Made by a program: the position numbers and the translations under genes. DNA of 64,000 nt. It comes from Saprospiraceae bacterium. GTDB taxonomy: Bacteria > Bacteroidota > Bacteroidia > Chitinophagales > Saprospiraceae. The stretch spans positions 26,591 through 90,590 of the forward strand of contig JADKGF010000026.1 of NCBI GenBank assembly GCA_016717105.1. Reading direction: 5' to 3'. Position 1 is the first letter of the stretch; the number at the start of each line of letters is the position of its first letter. The notes beneath the pieces are model-generated. The model made no database searches. It had not been told where the DNA came from and saw only the letters and a program-made list of their open reading frames with translations. This document shows positions 32,551 through 42,589 of this stretch, piece by piece.

Positions 32551-33248
32551 TTATCTTGGGAATGTATTCCAAGGAAAGTAGAAGGTGGAAATGCTTTGAT
32601 GGTGACGTGTTCGAGTGTCACAGGATGTATAAATGACATCTCTCTGCAATGTAAGGCAATAGACTTATCAGGTAATGGATATTCGGCACCATATTTTAAG
32701 TCTCCAACAATAGGACAATTTATTTTGGACAACTGTACCCTGATTTGATGTGGTCTTCCAGTAAGTGGCTCTACTTCTAGCAATACCTTTCCATCCAATT
32801 CACCCATTTGTTTATACTTAAGTGTGGCTTCTTTGGACCCAGGTTTTTTGGATGCGTATGCTTTTACGATATTTTTAGATTCATCTTTAGTAAGGTGATG
32901 TGTCAGTGTGCCTTCTAGTTCTTCAGGTCTGATGGAAACGATAGCCAGGTATTTTTTAGAAATGGTTTTTTCTTGCAACATCTTGTTCATCCTAACCAAT
33001 GCCTTGGATGTACGGGCAAAAATAACGACACCACTCACAGGACGATCTAAGCGATGGATTACACCTAGGAAAACGTCACCGGGTTTGTTGTATCTCAACT
33101 TGATGTATTGCTTGACTGCATCGGCAAGTGTCTCATCACCAGTCTCATCACCATGTACCAAGGCACCAACAGGTTTATTGATTGCAATCAGGTGATTGTC
33201 TTCATGTATCACCTTCAGGCCGTGCATTATGGGTTTTTCTTGTCTCAT
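32551..33248 (-). CDS. RluA-family pseudouridine synthase (C-terminal frameshift)
   Basis: The enzyme isomerises uridine to pseudouridine in rRNA or tRNA. The catalytic Asp lies in GVIHRLDRPVSGVVIFA, and family motifs KKYLAIV, TGRPHQIRVQL and ALHCREMSF follow. No S4 domain precedes the catalytic domain. The raw frame would run to 32448, giving an untypical tail and overlapping uppP. Shifting frame by one base near 32576 yields the expected short ending (PPSTFPWNTFPR, stop at 32553-32551), so I take that as the true end. Start could be 33248 or the internal Met at 33227 (MHGLKVIHED). The exact RNA target within the RluA/C/D group cannot be decided. Confidence 0.88.
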
Positions 33249-33281
33249 ACCGCAAAGGTAGTGAATTTTGAAGTGATTACA

Positions 33282-34169
33282 TTACTGTTTTTGTTCAAGC
33301 TCTTCTTTGGGCATCGAATCATCAGGCAAGTTGAATACGGGTACAAATTTACCTTTGCCTAATCTATACTTGAAATACAAGCCAAAATGGGTGTACCAGT
33401 CTTGTTTATCGGGTCGGCCTCGACCTGTACCTGTCGGCAATAAAACGGGTCCAGTATTCAGATATTCTCCGGTTCTGTTAGCAAGCGCAGCGCCAAGTGG
33501 ATTGCCAGCAGCGACCATTTCGTTGTAGTTCACATAGGTACCGCTCACATCATCGAGATAGTCGGTGTTTGCCTTTCGTGGACTTACTTCCATACCAAAA
33601 GACAGGCGCTTAGACAAGTCAAACTCCACAATAAGACCATAAAACCTAGAAATACTAGACAGCGAATACGGTTTCTTACCAGAACCAGGTATCGTTTGGC
33701 CTTCTGTACCTAAGGGTTGCAATTGTACCCAAGCACCTTTATAATATGCGTGTGGATCGAATTGTATATAGTTTAGCCCAGCAGTGATGTATAAATTTAT
33801 TTTGTATTTATTGAGGCCTTTCCATAGCTGATTTACAAGGAGATCTGTATAAAGGCCATATTCGTAAAGTGGTGAAGCAAAACTTAGATTGCGTTCTTTT
33901 CTACTTATATCATCAGCAAATGCATCATCGCCCGACAATCGTCCTATCATAAATCTAGTATGGATCGTAGCCCAATCAGCAATACCATATCCACCTGAAA
34001 TGCCCCAACATAGGTTACCAGGCCCAAAACTCAAATCCAATGGTTTAGGTGCCAAGTCTCCTTGGTAATACATCGTCCCAAAATGGGCTTTAAAATAAAA
34101 GTTCTGACTTTTTGCCTGATATGAACAAAGCCATATCAGCAAAATGAACATCAAAAAGCGAAAATTCAC
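33282..34169 (-). CDS. Outer-membrane beta-barrel protein, DUF6089-like
   Basis: A 295-residue secreted protein: signal peptide (FLMFILLIWLCSYQAKSQ, residues 5-22), then GTMYYQGDLAP, a frequent opening of DUF6089-type barrels in Bacteroidota, and repeated amphipathic strands (GISGGYGIADWATIHTRF, HFGLYFKYRLGKGKF). The last 20 residues are polar and probably extend past the barrel. Function is unknown. It is divergent from nothing obvious and follows the pseudouridine synthase gene on the same strand after a 33-base gap. Confidence 0.75.
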   Translation of the reverse strand: MNFRFLMFILLIWLCSYQAKSQNFYFKAHFGTMYYQGDLAPKPLDLSFGPGNLCWGISGGYGIADWATIHTRFMIGRLSGDDAFADDISRKERNLSFASPLYEYGLYTDLLVNQLWKGLNKYKINLYITAGLNYIQFDPHAYYKGAWVQLQPLGTEGQTIPGSGKKPYSLSSISRFYGLIVEFDLSKRLSFGMEVSPRKANTDYLDDVSGTYVNYNEMVAAGNPLGAALANRTGEYLNTGPVLLPTGTGRGRPDKQDWYTHFGLYFKYRLGKGKFVPVFNLPDDSMPKEELEQKQ

Positions 34170-34413
34170 ATATAAAATTTTAGGTTTATATAGATTTCTG
34201 ACTTTTTAGGGTTTGAAGATAACACTGCACTCATCCAATCTACATCCATTGCAAAAAATACAAACATATCGACAGGCGAAAACATGGATTTAGCATCTGC
34301 TTACATACTTGCACCTGCACGCTGATGCAAATCTAATACAAATTCCAATACTGTTGCTTACAATTGCCTACAATTCGTCAAAATGTAAAATATAAGTCAA
34401 TATTGGATTTTCC

Positions 34414-34926
34414 TTATAAAATTCCTTCAGGTAACGACATATATATCCTTTTTTGTGCTTCTGATACTTCATTAATCAAAGCGTCTGCCAAAGGTATCAT
34501 AACCAATTGCCCTTTCCTACGCATCATTGCCATCACTTGCCCTGGAAATATCTGAATATCTTCAATAACACCAGCAAGCACATTTTCATTCCAAATTTCA
34601 AAATCGATCCATCCAGTTTTAGTACTTTCTCTGATTGTTTCTGTTTCACGCAAATCCTTTTCCCTTAGAAAAATATCTTTCAAAGTAAATCTTGAAGCTG
34701 CTTCTGGCGAATCCACTTCTTCCATCTTAAATAGGATGTAATTATTTTCTCTTATATTCTCAATAAAGTATGGTACATAAGCGCCATTTATCTTGACGAA
34801 AATATGAGGTGATGCTACAAAATCTTCGATAAATTCGTCACCGATCTCTACTTTTAACTCGCCTGAAGTACCTACAGGCTTAAGAATCGTACCTATTTTT
34901 ACAAACTGAGTGCGCAATGACGACAT
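34414..34926 (-). CDS. rimM: Ribosome maturation factor RimM
   Basis: RimM assists assembly of the 30S head by binding S19. The 170-residue product has an N-terminal RimM barrel (VKIGTILKPVGTSGELKVEI at residues 9-28, with the usual KPHG seen as KPVG) and a PRC-barrel C-terminal domain with GVIEDIQIFPGQ and IPLADALI. In many bacteria rimM sits with rpsP and trmD. Here it instead follows a lipoprotein gene, whose stop TAA shares one base with the rimM ATG (TAATG at 34928-34924), indicating translational coupling. Confidence 0.92.
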   Translation of the reverse strand: MSSLRTQFVKIGTILKPVGTSGELKVEIGDEFIEDFVASPHIFVKINGAYVPYFIENIRENNYILFKMEEVDSPEAASRFTLKDIFLREKDLRETETIRESTKTGWIDFEIWNENVLAGVIEDIQIFPGQVMAMMRRKGQLVMIPLADALINEVSEAQKRIYMSLPEGIL

Positions 34927-35666
34927 TATTTGTGATCAATTAATGTCAAGGTATGAATAAATCCTTTTTTAGCCTTAGTTTCCCAAGGATCATTGGGTTT
35001 GCTACCATCAGAGTCCAAGATGGTAATCTCCTTTTTGACCAAGCCGATACCATCTGCATAATATTCATCCGCTTTCCTTCGGTCGATGATGGAAGTTTCG
35101 TCCACGAGATTGACATGAAGACTTTTCACTGTTTTATCCTTGTAAGAAATGTCTGTAGCTAAGGATTTGATTTGATGATTCCAGCTATCATATGGCTCTA
35201 ACATTTCTCCGCCTACCTCAACTTTCAAATCTTCATTCACATATACATTGCCATCAAATCTTAATCCTTCTTTGACTGGAAATACCAATTTTACAAACTT
35301 AATATTTTCTTCTGTCCTGATAGCATTAGATTTATTTTTTTGGATAGTCCAAGTATTTATTCTCTGCCAAGGATCAGCTTCATTTCTTTTAAAAAATCGG
35401 TTTAATTTATAGTTAGTATCACCACTCAAATCTAGAAACGGATCACCTATTTCTTCCATGATTAGAGCATGAAAGGTATCTTTTCGAGCGCCACCATTCG
35501 TAAATATGATACTGTCTGAAGCATAAACCCAAACATTGCCCTTCTTTAGTGGGAAATATCCGTAACCAAATGTTGCTGTATCAATGGTCTCTGTTTCGCT
35601 ATTACATGATAAAAATGAAAGACATACGGCAACAGCAATTAAGGCAAACACATTAAATTTAATCAT
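34926..35666 (-). CDS. Hypothetical lipoprotein
   Basis: The 246-residue product begins MIKFNVFALIAVAVCLSFLSC, a lipoprotein signal with the acylated Cys at residue 21. The mature part starts YGYFPLKKGNVWVYASDS, a phrase common in Bacteroidota lipoproteins of unknown role that look like cell-surface or periplasmic beta proteins. No enzyme motif is visible. It is co-transcribed with rimM through a one-base overlap, and mnmA lies 55 bases upstream on the same strand. Confidence 0.8.
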   Translation of the reverse strand: MIKFNVFALIAVAVCLSFLSCNSETETIDTATFGYGYFPLKKGNVWVYASDSIIFTNGGARKDTFHALIMEEIGDPFLDLSGDTNYKLNRFFKRNEADPWQRINTWTIQKNKSNAIRTEENIKFVKLVFPVKEGLRFDGNVYVNEDLKVEVGGEMLEPYDSWNHQIKSLATDISYKDKTVKSLHVNLVDETSIIDRRKADEYYADGIGLVKKEITILDSDGSKPNDPWETKAKKGFIHTLTLIDHK

Positions 35667-35721
35667 AATATTTTAATTTAGAATAGAAACGTTCATCCTT
35701 TGGATTTATTGTGATTACAAA

Positions 35722-36831
35722 TTAGCCCATTGGCGCAAAAGAACTATTTTTGATAATTCCACCACCTATGACGTCATCATTTTCGTAAAACACAGCTGAT
35801 TGCCCTGGTGCGATACCACGTACATTGGCAAAAAACTCTACTTTAACTTCATCACCTATCTGATGTAAAGCAGACATCACGCCGCCATCATTGTATCGCA
35901 CTTGGGTTGCTGCTTCCATGCCATCCGTTATGGCTTCATATTTCATCATATTTATTTGGCCAACAGTCATTCCATTTCGAATGAGTTCGTCGATCTCACC
36001 CAAAACCACGGTATTGGTTTCTGGAATTATACCAGTCACAAACATAGGTTTTAGAAAGCCGCCACCAAGTCCTTTGCGCTGTCCGATTGTGTAAAACGGA
36101 TATCCTTCATGTTTACCCAAAACTTCTCCTTGGGCATTGACGAAAGTACCACCTTTTACAGATTCTTCCAAACCAGGTACTCTCCGTTTCAAGAAGCCGC
36201 GGTAATCATTATCTGGGACAAAACATATCTCATAACTTTCTGCCTTTTTGGACAATTCTTCATAACCAAAATCTTTGGCCATCTGACGTATTTCTGTTTT
36301 CGAAAAATGCCCTAAAGGAAACGAACTGCGTTCGAGACATGACTGAGTAAGTCCCCACAATACATAAGATTGATCCTTTCGATCATCATGACCTTTGGAA
36401 ATAAATTTCCTATTATTATGTTCTTTAATTACCGCATAATGCCCTGTCGCTATTGATTCGCAATCCATAGCATCAGCTCTTTTAAGCAGCGCACTCCACT
36501 TTATGTGGGTATTGCACAGTACGCATGGATTGGGTGTACGACCTGCTATATATTCTTCCACAAAATTATCGATCACATAGTCACCAAACTCTTCTCTTAT
36601 ATCCACAATAAAATGGTGAAATCCCATATTTACGGCCACTTGCCTAGCATCATTGATCGAATCAAGCGAGCAACATCCGGTTTCTTTTTTGGATCCGCCA
36701 GCACTGGCATAATCCCATGTTTTCATGGTAATACCCACCACTTCATAACCTTGTTCGTGCAGCATCATAGCTGCAACGGTGCTATCTATACCACCGCTCA
36801 TCGCTACTAATACCCTACCGTTTCTGCTCAT
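35722..36831 (-). CDS. mnmA: tRNA-specific 2-thiouridylase MnmA
   Basis: MnmA thiolates U34 of Lys, Glu and Gln tRNAs using ATP and sulfur relayed from a cysteine desulfurase. The 369-residue product has the PP-loop AMSGGIDSTVAA (residues 9-20), the catalytic cysteine pair in PNPCVLCN (about residue 102) and ESYEICFVPD (about 205), the KDQSYVLWGL motif and the C-terminal beta-barrel with YTIGQRKGLGGG. Length is normal. A cysteine-desulfurase-like gene exists at 61788 but is not adjacent. Confidence 0.96.
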   Translation of the reverse strand: MSRNGRVLVAMSGGIDSTVAAMMLHEQGYEVVGITMKTWDYASAGGSKKETGCCSLDSINDARQVAVNMGFHHFIVDIREEFGDYVIDNFVEEYIAGRTPNPCVLCNTHIKWSALLKRADAMDCESIATGHYAVIKEHNNRKFISKGHDDRKDQSYVLWGLTQSCLERSSFPLGHFSKTEIRQMAKDFGYEELSKKAESYEICFVPDNDYRGFLKRRVPGLEESVKGGTFVNAQGEVLGKHEGYPFYTIGQRKGLGGGFLKPMFVTGIIPETNTVVLGEIDELIRNGMTVGQINMMKYEAITDGMEAATQVRYNDGGVMSALHQIGDEVKVEFFANVRGIAPGQSAVFYENDDVIGGGIIKNSSFAPMG

Positions 36832-36907
36832 CAGACTTAATAATTAAAGTGCAAAGATAATGAATTTTATTTTCATTACCTGAAAAGGTGGTTGTTGGGC
36901 TACAAAT

Positions 36908-38777
36908 CTACGATGAACGTTGTGCGATAGCGTGATACCTTTTGACATGTGGACCAAGAAAAATCCTTGCATACATCCTAATCAATGCAATACCCGAAAT
37001 CACAAATCCAAGCGCTAAGTAAAAGGCTAAAAATACCTGATCATAAGCTATGTGAGAGAACAAAATGTCTTCGCCCACAAAAGTACTTGTAATCGGAAAT
37101 CCAGCTACTCCAAGGCAAGCCAAAAGGAATAAAGCTGCCAATCGTGGGTGCTCAAAAACATGACCTTGAAACTTATTCAAATCTACGCCAGGTTCCAGCT
37201 TTGTCATTTTCCAAAGAACAAAATATCCTAATATACCCGAAGGAATTACGCCAGCCAAATGGAAAAATATTTCATAAAATGTAAGATGCTCATTAAATGA
37301 AATCGCTAAAACTACCCAAAAATGATTCATCAGCAACAAGGTCCATACCACAAAAACATTCCATCGTCCAGAATATGCCCTGAATACCAACATCAAACCA
37401 ATTAATGCAAAGATTTCAGGCAATTTTTCTACCAAAAAAGGTGGCAAACTATATCTTGTAAGCTGTATCAGCACACCTGCTATAAAGGTAGGAATCGTGA
37501 TATAATATACGTTTTTGATATTGATAAATCGAAGTAGGTTACCCAATTTCTTAAATGGTTTCCAGAGTAATTTATCCAGTAAATCATCCATATTGTATTC
37601 TTTGATGCTCAACAAAAACAAGGTATATTCAAGTTTTTTGCTGAAATGGGTTTCAATATGTTCATGCTTGGGAACAAAGTGGTAAAATTGCTCTCTTATC
37701 AAATAATTCACTGCGGAAGGAGAAACCAAAAGTTGGTACGTACGCAAAAAAAGCATTTCCAGCAAAATGGAATAAGGCAAAATTTTTAAATCGTAAGGCG
37801 ACCTCAAGGAACATTAGGCCAATCTGCGCCACGGATGCATAGGCAATTTGGCTTTTGACCGAGGATTGTACACGACCTATGGATGCTCCAATGGCAGCTG
37901 TAAAAATCCCTACTGCCCCGATCATAATACGGGCAATAAGTTGATGTTCCCAGAAGGGCATCGTCCTAATCAACAAAAACAATCCTAAATGCACAGACAA
38001 TGATCCATAAAATATTGCGCTCGATGGTGTAGGCCCTTCCATTGCTCTTGGCAACCAAGATGAAAATGGAAATTGAGCGGATTTAGCACATGCCGCTGTC
38101 AACAACATGATGGATATAAAAAGACCAAAAACTGAATGGGCTTCCAAATGGTGATGGACAAGTTCATAATTTTGAATCTTGGCGAATGTGATATTTTCAT
38201 GCCATAAATGATGACTCGCCCACATTGCAAGTATAATACCTACATCACCTATACGATAAATAGAAAAAACTTTAAACGCATTTTTGACTGGCAGATAGCG
38301 CTCTCTATAGAAAGCAACCAAAAGAAATGACGTCAAACCTAAGATTTCCCAGCCAATAAATAACGTCTCCAGATTGCCTGCAAAAACAACGAGCGTATAG
38401 CCTGCGTAAAAGAACAAGATGGTATAAAAAAACCGCTTGTACCCAGACTCTCTATGGAGATAAATACGGCTATATGTAGTCACCAGAAATGTAAGCATGG
38501 CACCAATGAGACTATAAACTGCGGTAACATGGTCAAAATAGAAGTCTATAAAAAAATCCATATCGGCGCTTTCATAGATAGAAAACTCTTTCAGATTTAG
38601 TACTGGTAATCCAAGGCTAATCCAATAAATGAGCAAGCCTAGTATCGTAAAAAAATGTATGCCTACCACACCAAAAGTAAACCCTGAAATCAGTTTTTCA
38701 TTCTCCTTGGGCAGAAATAGCGATATAAAAAATGCCAAGAATGGCCAAACTATTAATAATTCTAATATCCTTTCCAT
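36908..38777 (-). CDS. dabB: DabB-type NuoL-like proton-conducting subunit (one frameshift)
   Basis: DabB is the membrane half of the DAB inorganic-carbon pump; it belongs to the NADH-quinone oxidoreductase subunit 5/antiporter family and passes protons. Multiple membrane helices are clear, with the family phrases FIGWEILGLTSFLLVAFY and AKSAQFPFSSWLPRAMEGPTPSSA. The C-terminal part carries more helices and the LGVAGFPITSTFVGED segment. The frame breaks near 37755 at a run of seven T (GAAATGCTTTTTTTGCG on the coding strand); joined, the product is about 623 residues. It starts 4 bases after the dabA stop. The pairing with a DUF2309 gene distinguishes it from respiratory complex I subunits, of which no others are present. 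Confidence 0.9.
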
Positions 38778-38781
38778 GCCA

Positions 38782-41275
38782 TCAAGATTTTAGTAAATAC
38801 ACAGGCAAATTGCCCGTTTCAGTTTTGAAATAATTTGTAAGGTCTGCCTTCGTTTCAGGTATATATTCAGGTGAATAAGGATAAAAAGCGCCATCAACAA
38901 ATTTTGACATAGCTTTTGTTTCGGGGTCTATACATACCAAATGCACCCATTCATTGATAAACCATTCGTACAATTGCGGTGTGCGCTGTATGGTTTTCAG
39001 AATGACATTTTCTTTGTGCTCTACAATGGTAAGTAGCCGCAAAGGATCGTGCAATTCTACCATTTGATTGGGCAAACCAGGTCGCAAGTCTCCATCTATA
39101 CCATTGGCCACACCAATCAATCCCATGACATTATGTGGAAGTTTGGTACCTGCACCGAGTTTGAGATTATCCACACGAGAAAAGTAGTACTCCAGATTGA
39201 TACCACCGCACAGGTGCAGCAGCCGAAAGAATCGTAAATAAATAATTACCTTCTGGATCGATCGAATAATCATAGGAATTGAGAAAAGCACGTCTATCCA
39301 GAAACAATTTTTTGGTCAAAGCCCGACGACCTACAATACACAATGAATTTGTAGCATGATTTAGCTCTGGCCGTGGTTCGAAAAGAGACACCGAACGCTT
39401 TTTGACAGCTTCGTGCAAATTTTTCAAATCATGTCTTTTGCTCGTGGTGACAAATCTCCTAGCCCGTTCTCTAGCATTCAAATCCAAGGCTTGCATAAAC
39501 ACCTTTTTGTTGTGTTTGTGCAATTCGGTCTGTGCTACATCCGCAAAGTTATCATCATAAAATTCGATTTCATCTCTTGTGGTATCATGCAAGGCACCCA
39601 AAAACATCGTCTTTGATGGAATATCTAAGCCTCTACTTCTCAAGATTTGCCTTACTTCAGGATGATTTGCCATATAACAAATGACACGCGCATTTACTGA
39701 TCCAGGCCTTCCCGAACAAGCACCACAATCATAGCCGGCATAATGCGTATTATTGACACTACTCGCACCATGACCGACAGCATAAACGATAGGCGCAAAA
39801 TCTTTTACCAACCCAATACTCTTTAGTAAACCTTCTACCCTATCAGCCATCTCGGTAATGGTGAAACCCAGTTGCAATCCGTCTTCTTTGAGTTGCGGAT
39901 CAGAGCTTTCAATTGTAAGCCGAGAATGCTTATCCATATGCCTGAAAGAAAGTGTCGTCGCAGGGCTCAGTCTTGGTGTAAATATATTGATAAAAAGCCT
40001 GATAGCTGACCAAAATCCAATCGTGTGCGTGATGAGCCACCCAAAAAATAAGGAATGTGTATAATCAGCAAAATGAAAATCCTTCTTATTCTTTTTATTG
40101 TCCAATTCTTCCTTGATAAGATAAGGTGGATTCATGGGCGCGGGACAAACCTTCATAGAAAATTTACCATTCATGGGCTTGTAATAAAATGCTACACCAA
40201 AAAATCCAGGTGTCCCAAAAGTTTGTGCTGTTGGTTCGATTTCTTCAATATATCGCCTAAGCGAACATACGCGGTCATCAATACAAAACATGGCTTGAAA
40301 ACCAGATTTCTCTGATGTATTTTCCTTTTCTGGATTAGCCAAAATACCACCTAAAACCTGATCATAAAACGTCCATTCGTACGCATCCTGCCACAGATGT
40401 AGTATTTCATGATATTCAGTAATCTGTACAGGGGCAAATAACGGCTCAACATGACCTTTTATACGTTTAGCAAGTGGAAGCCAGTTTTCACCAAATTTTT
40501 GGTCTAACGTATCTATCTCCAACAATAACTCAAAAATAATGAAGTCCTGCAAAGAAATGCGTCTGGCATCAATTAAGGTCTGCGGCATATCTTCGACGAC
40601 AGACACGAAGCCCGACCAACCCGGATGTGCAAATTGCTGATCAAACAGGTAATGCTCATACAATGTCTCATCACCAACTAAGATAGCAAGCAAATCGCTG
40701 ATTTCGCACTTACGATCCATCAAGAGTTGTTTGGCTCTTGGCGTTTTGAAAAAGCTAATAAATGTATTTCGCTCCATCTCTCTGATGGTAGTAAGAAAGC
40801 CTTTGTTCCACACTGGAAAACTCCAGATTGCGATCCCTTGATCGAGATAACTACATAAGAATCTAAATAAAAAAGGTTGAATGGCCAAGTCTAAATCGAC
40901 AGAATATAGGTCTTTCCAGTTGTTGCGAAGATGACTACGCCGACCCGCAAACGTATCTTTATATGCACCATTCAACATTTTATCAAACCACACTTCTGGT
41001 AGTTCGCTGCCTTTCTTTTCACCAATGGCCTTTAATATAATGGATTCAGAAATTTTACCTTCATGAAATAAATCCCTGTATTCCATTAATGATAGGCTAG
41101 TTTTGTACCCGAATATTTTGCTCGATTGAGTCAACGCATCATAAAACTTTCTATCTTGGAAGGCATGCAGGGTATTATGATGAATAAAATCTTTGAGTGA
41201 AGCTTGCGCTGGTAGATAGTGCTTCAAGTGGTGAAGGACATTATCTACTTTGAATATGTTTGTTGTATAATTCAT
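38782..41275 (-). CDS. dabA: DabA-type (DUF2309) inorganic-carbon uptake protein, carbonic-anhydrase-like (one frameshift)
   Basis: DabA is a large cytoplasm-facing zinc protein with a beta-carbonic-anhydrase-like site that, with DabB, takes up CO2 and delivers bicarbonate. The expected zinc and active-site residues are present: Cys331 and Asp333 in MFCIDDR, His502 in AVGHGASS and Cys517 in GYDCGACSG, with spacings like those of the characterised Halothiobacillus protein. The frame breaks near 39185 (SAAAPV to CGGINLEYYF); the resumed part contains NVMGLIGVANGIDGDLRPGLPNQMVE, also family-typical. The joined product is about 830 residues, normal for DUF2309. It follows the porin gene by 13 bases and precedes dabB by 4, so all belong to one operon. 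Confidence 0.93.
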
Positions 41276-41288
41276 TTTTATTTAATAT

Positions 41289-42578
41289 TTAAAAAAATAT
41301 TTGATACTGAAGAATGCCGTTCCCTTTTCTCAAAATCGATTTTTCAGTATCATAAAATACAGGTCTATTCTCGTATGCCAAGGTTAATTTTGACTTATGA
41401 TAATTCAGTAAATAATTGATTCCCAATGAATAATGCACCATTGATTCTGGAAGTCTTTTATAATTACCAATTTGACAAGAAGCATATGGCATTAATGTGG
41501 AATTACCCAAGAGGTTATCTTTGAATTTATACCCTATTTGTGTATAAAATACATTTCCAGTACCATACATCGGGTAAGCATATCCACCACCATTAATTAC
41601 GGTAAGGTCAGCGCTGCCATTTGCAGGATTCATGACACCAAGATTTCTAATGTATCCCGGACCAAAATCCAAGTGCGTTATATTTGAATACCAACTTATA
41701 GATGCTCCATTTGATGTCAGTGGCGCATCCCAAAATACATCCAAACCATATTGTAGCATATTCGTATACACGGTATCAAGCGATGGACTTAAATGATTCA
41801 TTGCATTCTTTTGAAATACTATGCCACCACCAATATTAAAAATAGACCGTTTGCCATGATAAGTTCCAGTTGTATAAGGCGTCAAATTACTTTCTTGATC
41901 CAAAAATTGATATTGGAAATATCCATTGAACTGAAAATGTGGTGGACGACTTGAAAAATTAGAATTTTTAGTGACAATACTTGTGTAAATAGGTGATTTT
42001 TGGAAAGCAAATGGTTGAGTAATTGAAACGCGATAGTCCAACTTATTAAATTTACCTTTGGCAAAAACACCTAATTTCCTTAAAAATTGGTCCGTCACAT
42101 CATTGGTTGCTTGCTGAAATAGTGGCGCATCTAAACCCATAATTGTACTTGTTGAAGGTGAACTAAAGCGAGCCAATCCACTCCATCCCGACAATCCAAT
42201 CCCTACCGACAATTTGGTTTTGATCATTTCATACTCTGTATAAATGTCATGAACAAAAAATGAAGGCTTCCGTTCACCTATCGAATTGAAATTATTTATT
42301 CCAAATTGACTATAAAAAAATACTTTTTCGGACAATTGGCCAAATAACTGGAGTCTAAATCGCCTTATTCCTAAATCTGTTCCGCCTTTCTTTGCATTGC
42401 CAAATATTGTTGTTCCTGGATTATAGCTGCCTGTTCGCGCCCAAAACTGCGAAACAAATGACAATTTCAAGTATTGTTCTCCTGTCTCATTAATAAATAA
42501 CTTGCCATCTTTCAGAGATTGTGATATACCTGATACAGTGGTACTAAAAATAAGTATCCACATTATTGAGTGTTTCAA
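41289..42578 (-). CDS. Outer-membrane porin, phosphate-selective porin O/P-like
   Basis: The 429-residue protein has a signal peptide (MKHSIMWILIFSTTVSGISQ) and a porin-length series of amphipathic strands ending in a terminal Phe (LQYQIFF). The opening LKLSFVSQFWARTGSYNPG and the RRFRLQLFGQLSEKVFFYSQFG stretch resemble OprO/OprP-type anion-selective porins. It lies 10 bases after the SulP gene and 13 bases before dabA. An anion-selective outer-membrane channel in that place would admit bicarbonate to the periplasm. The family call rests on wording and length, not on a full alignment. Confidence 0.75.
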   Translation of the reverse strand: MKHSIMWILIFSTTVSGISQSLKDGKLFINETGEQYLKLSFVSQFWARTGSYNPGTTIFGNAKKGGTDLGIRRFRLQLFGQLSEKVFFYSQFGINNFNSIGERKPSFFVHDIYTEYEMIKTKLSVGIGLSGWSGLARFSSPSTSTIMGLDAPLFQQATNDVTDQFLRKLGVFAKGKFNKLDYRVSITQPFAFQKSPIYTSIVTKNSNFSSRPPHFQFNGYFQYQFLDQESNLTPYTTGTYHGKRSIFNIGGGIVFQKNAMNHLSPSLDTVYTNMLQYGLDVFWDAPLTSNGASISWYSNITHLDFGPGYIRNLGVMNPANGSADLTVINGGGYAYPMYGTGNVFYTQIGYKFKDNLLGNSTLMPYASCQIGNYKRLPESMVHYSLGINYLLNYHKSKLTLAYENRPVFYDTEKSILRKGNGILQYQIFF

Positions 42579-42589
42579 ATTAGGTCAAT

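Noticed and set aside
36908..38777. DabB as a respiratory complex I NuoL subunit
   Set aside because: No other nuo genes are present, and it is directly coupled to a DUF2309 (DabA) gene, which defines the DAB system.
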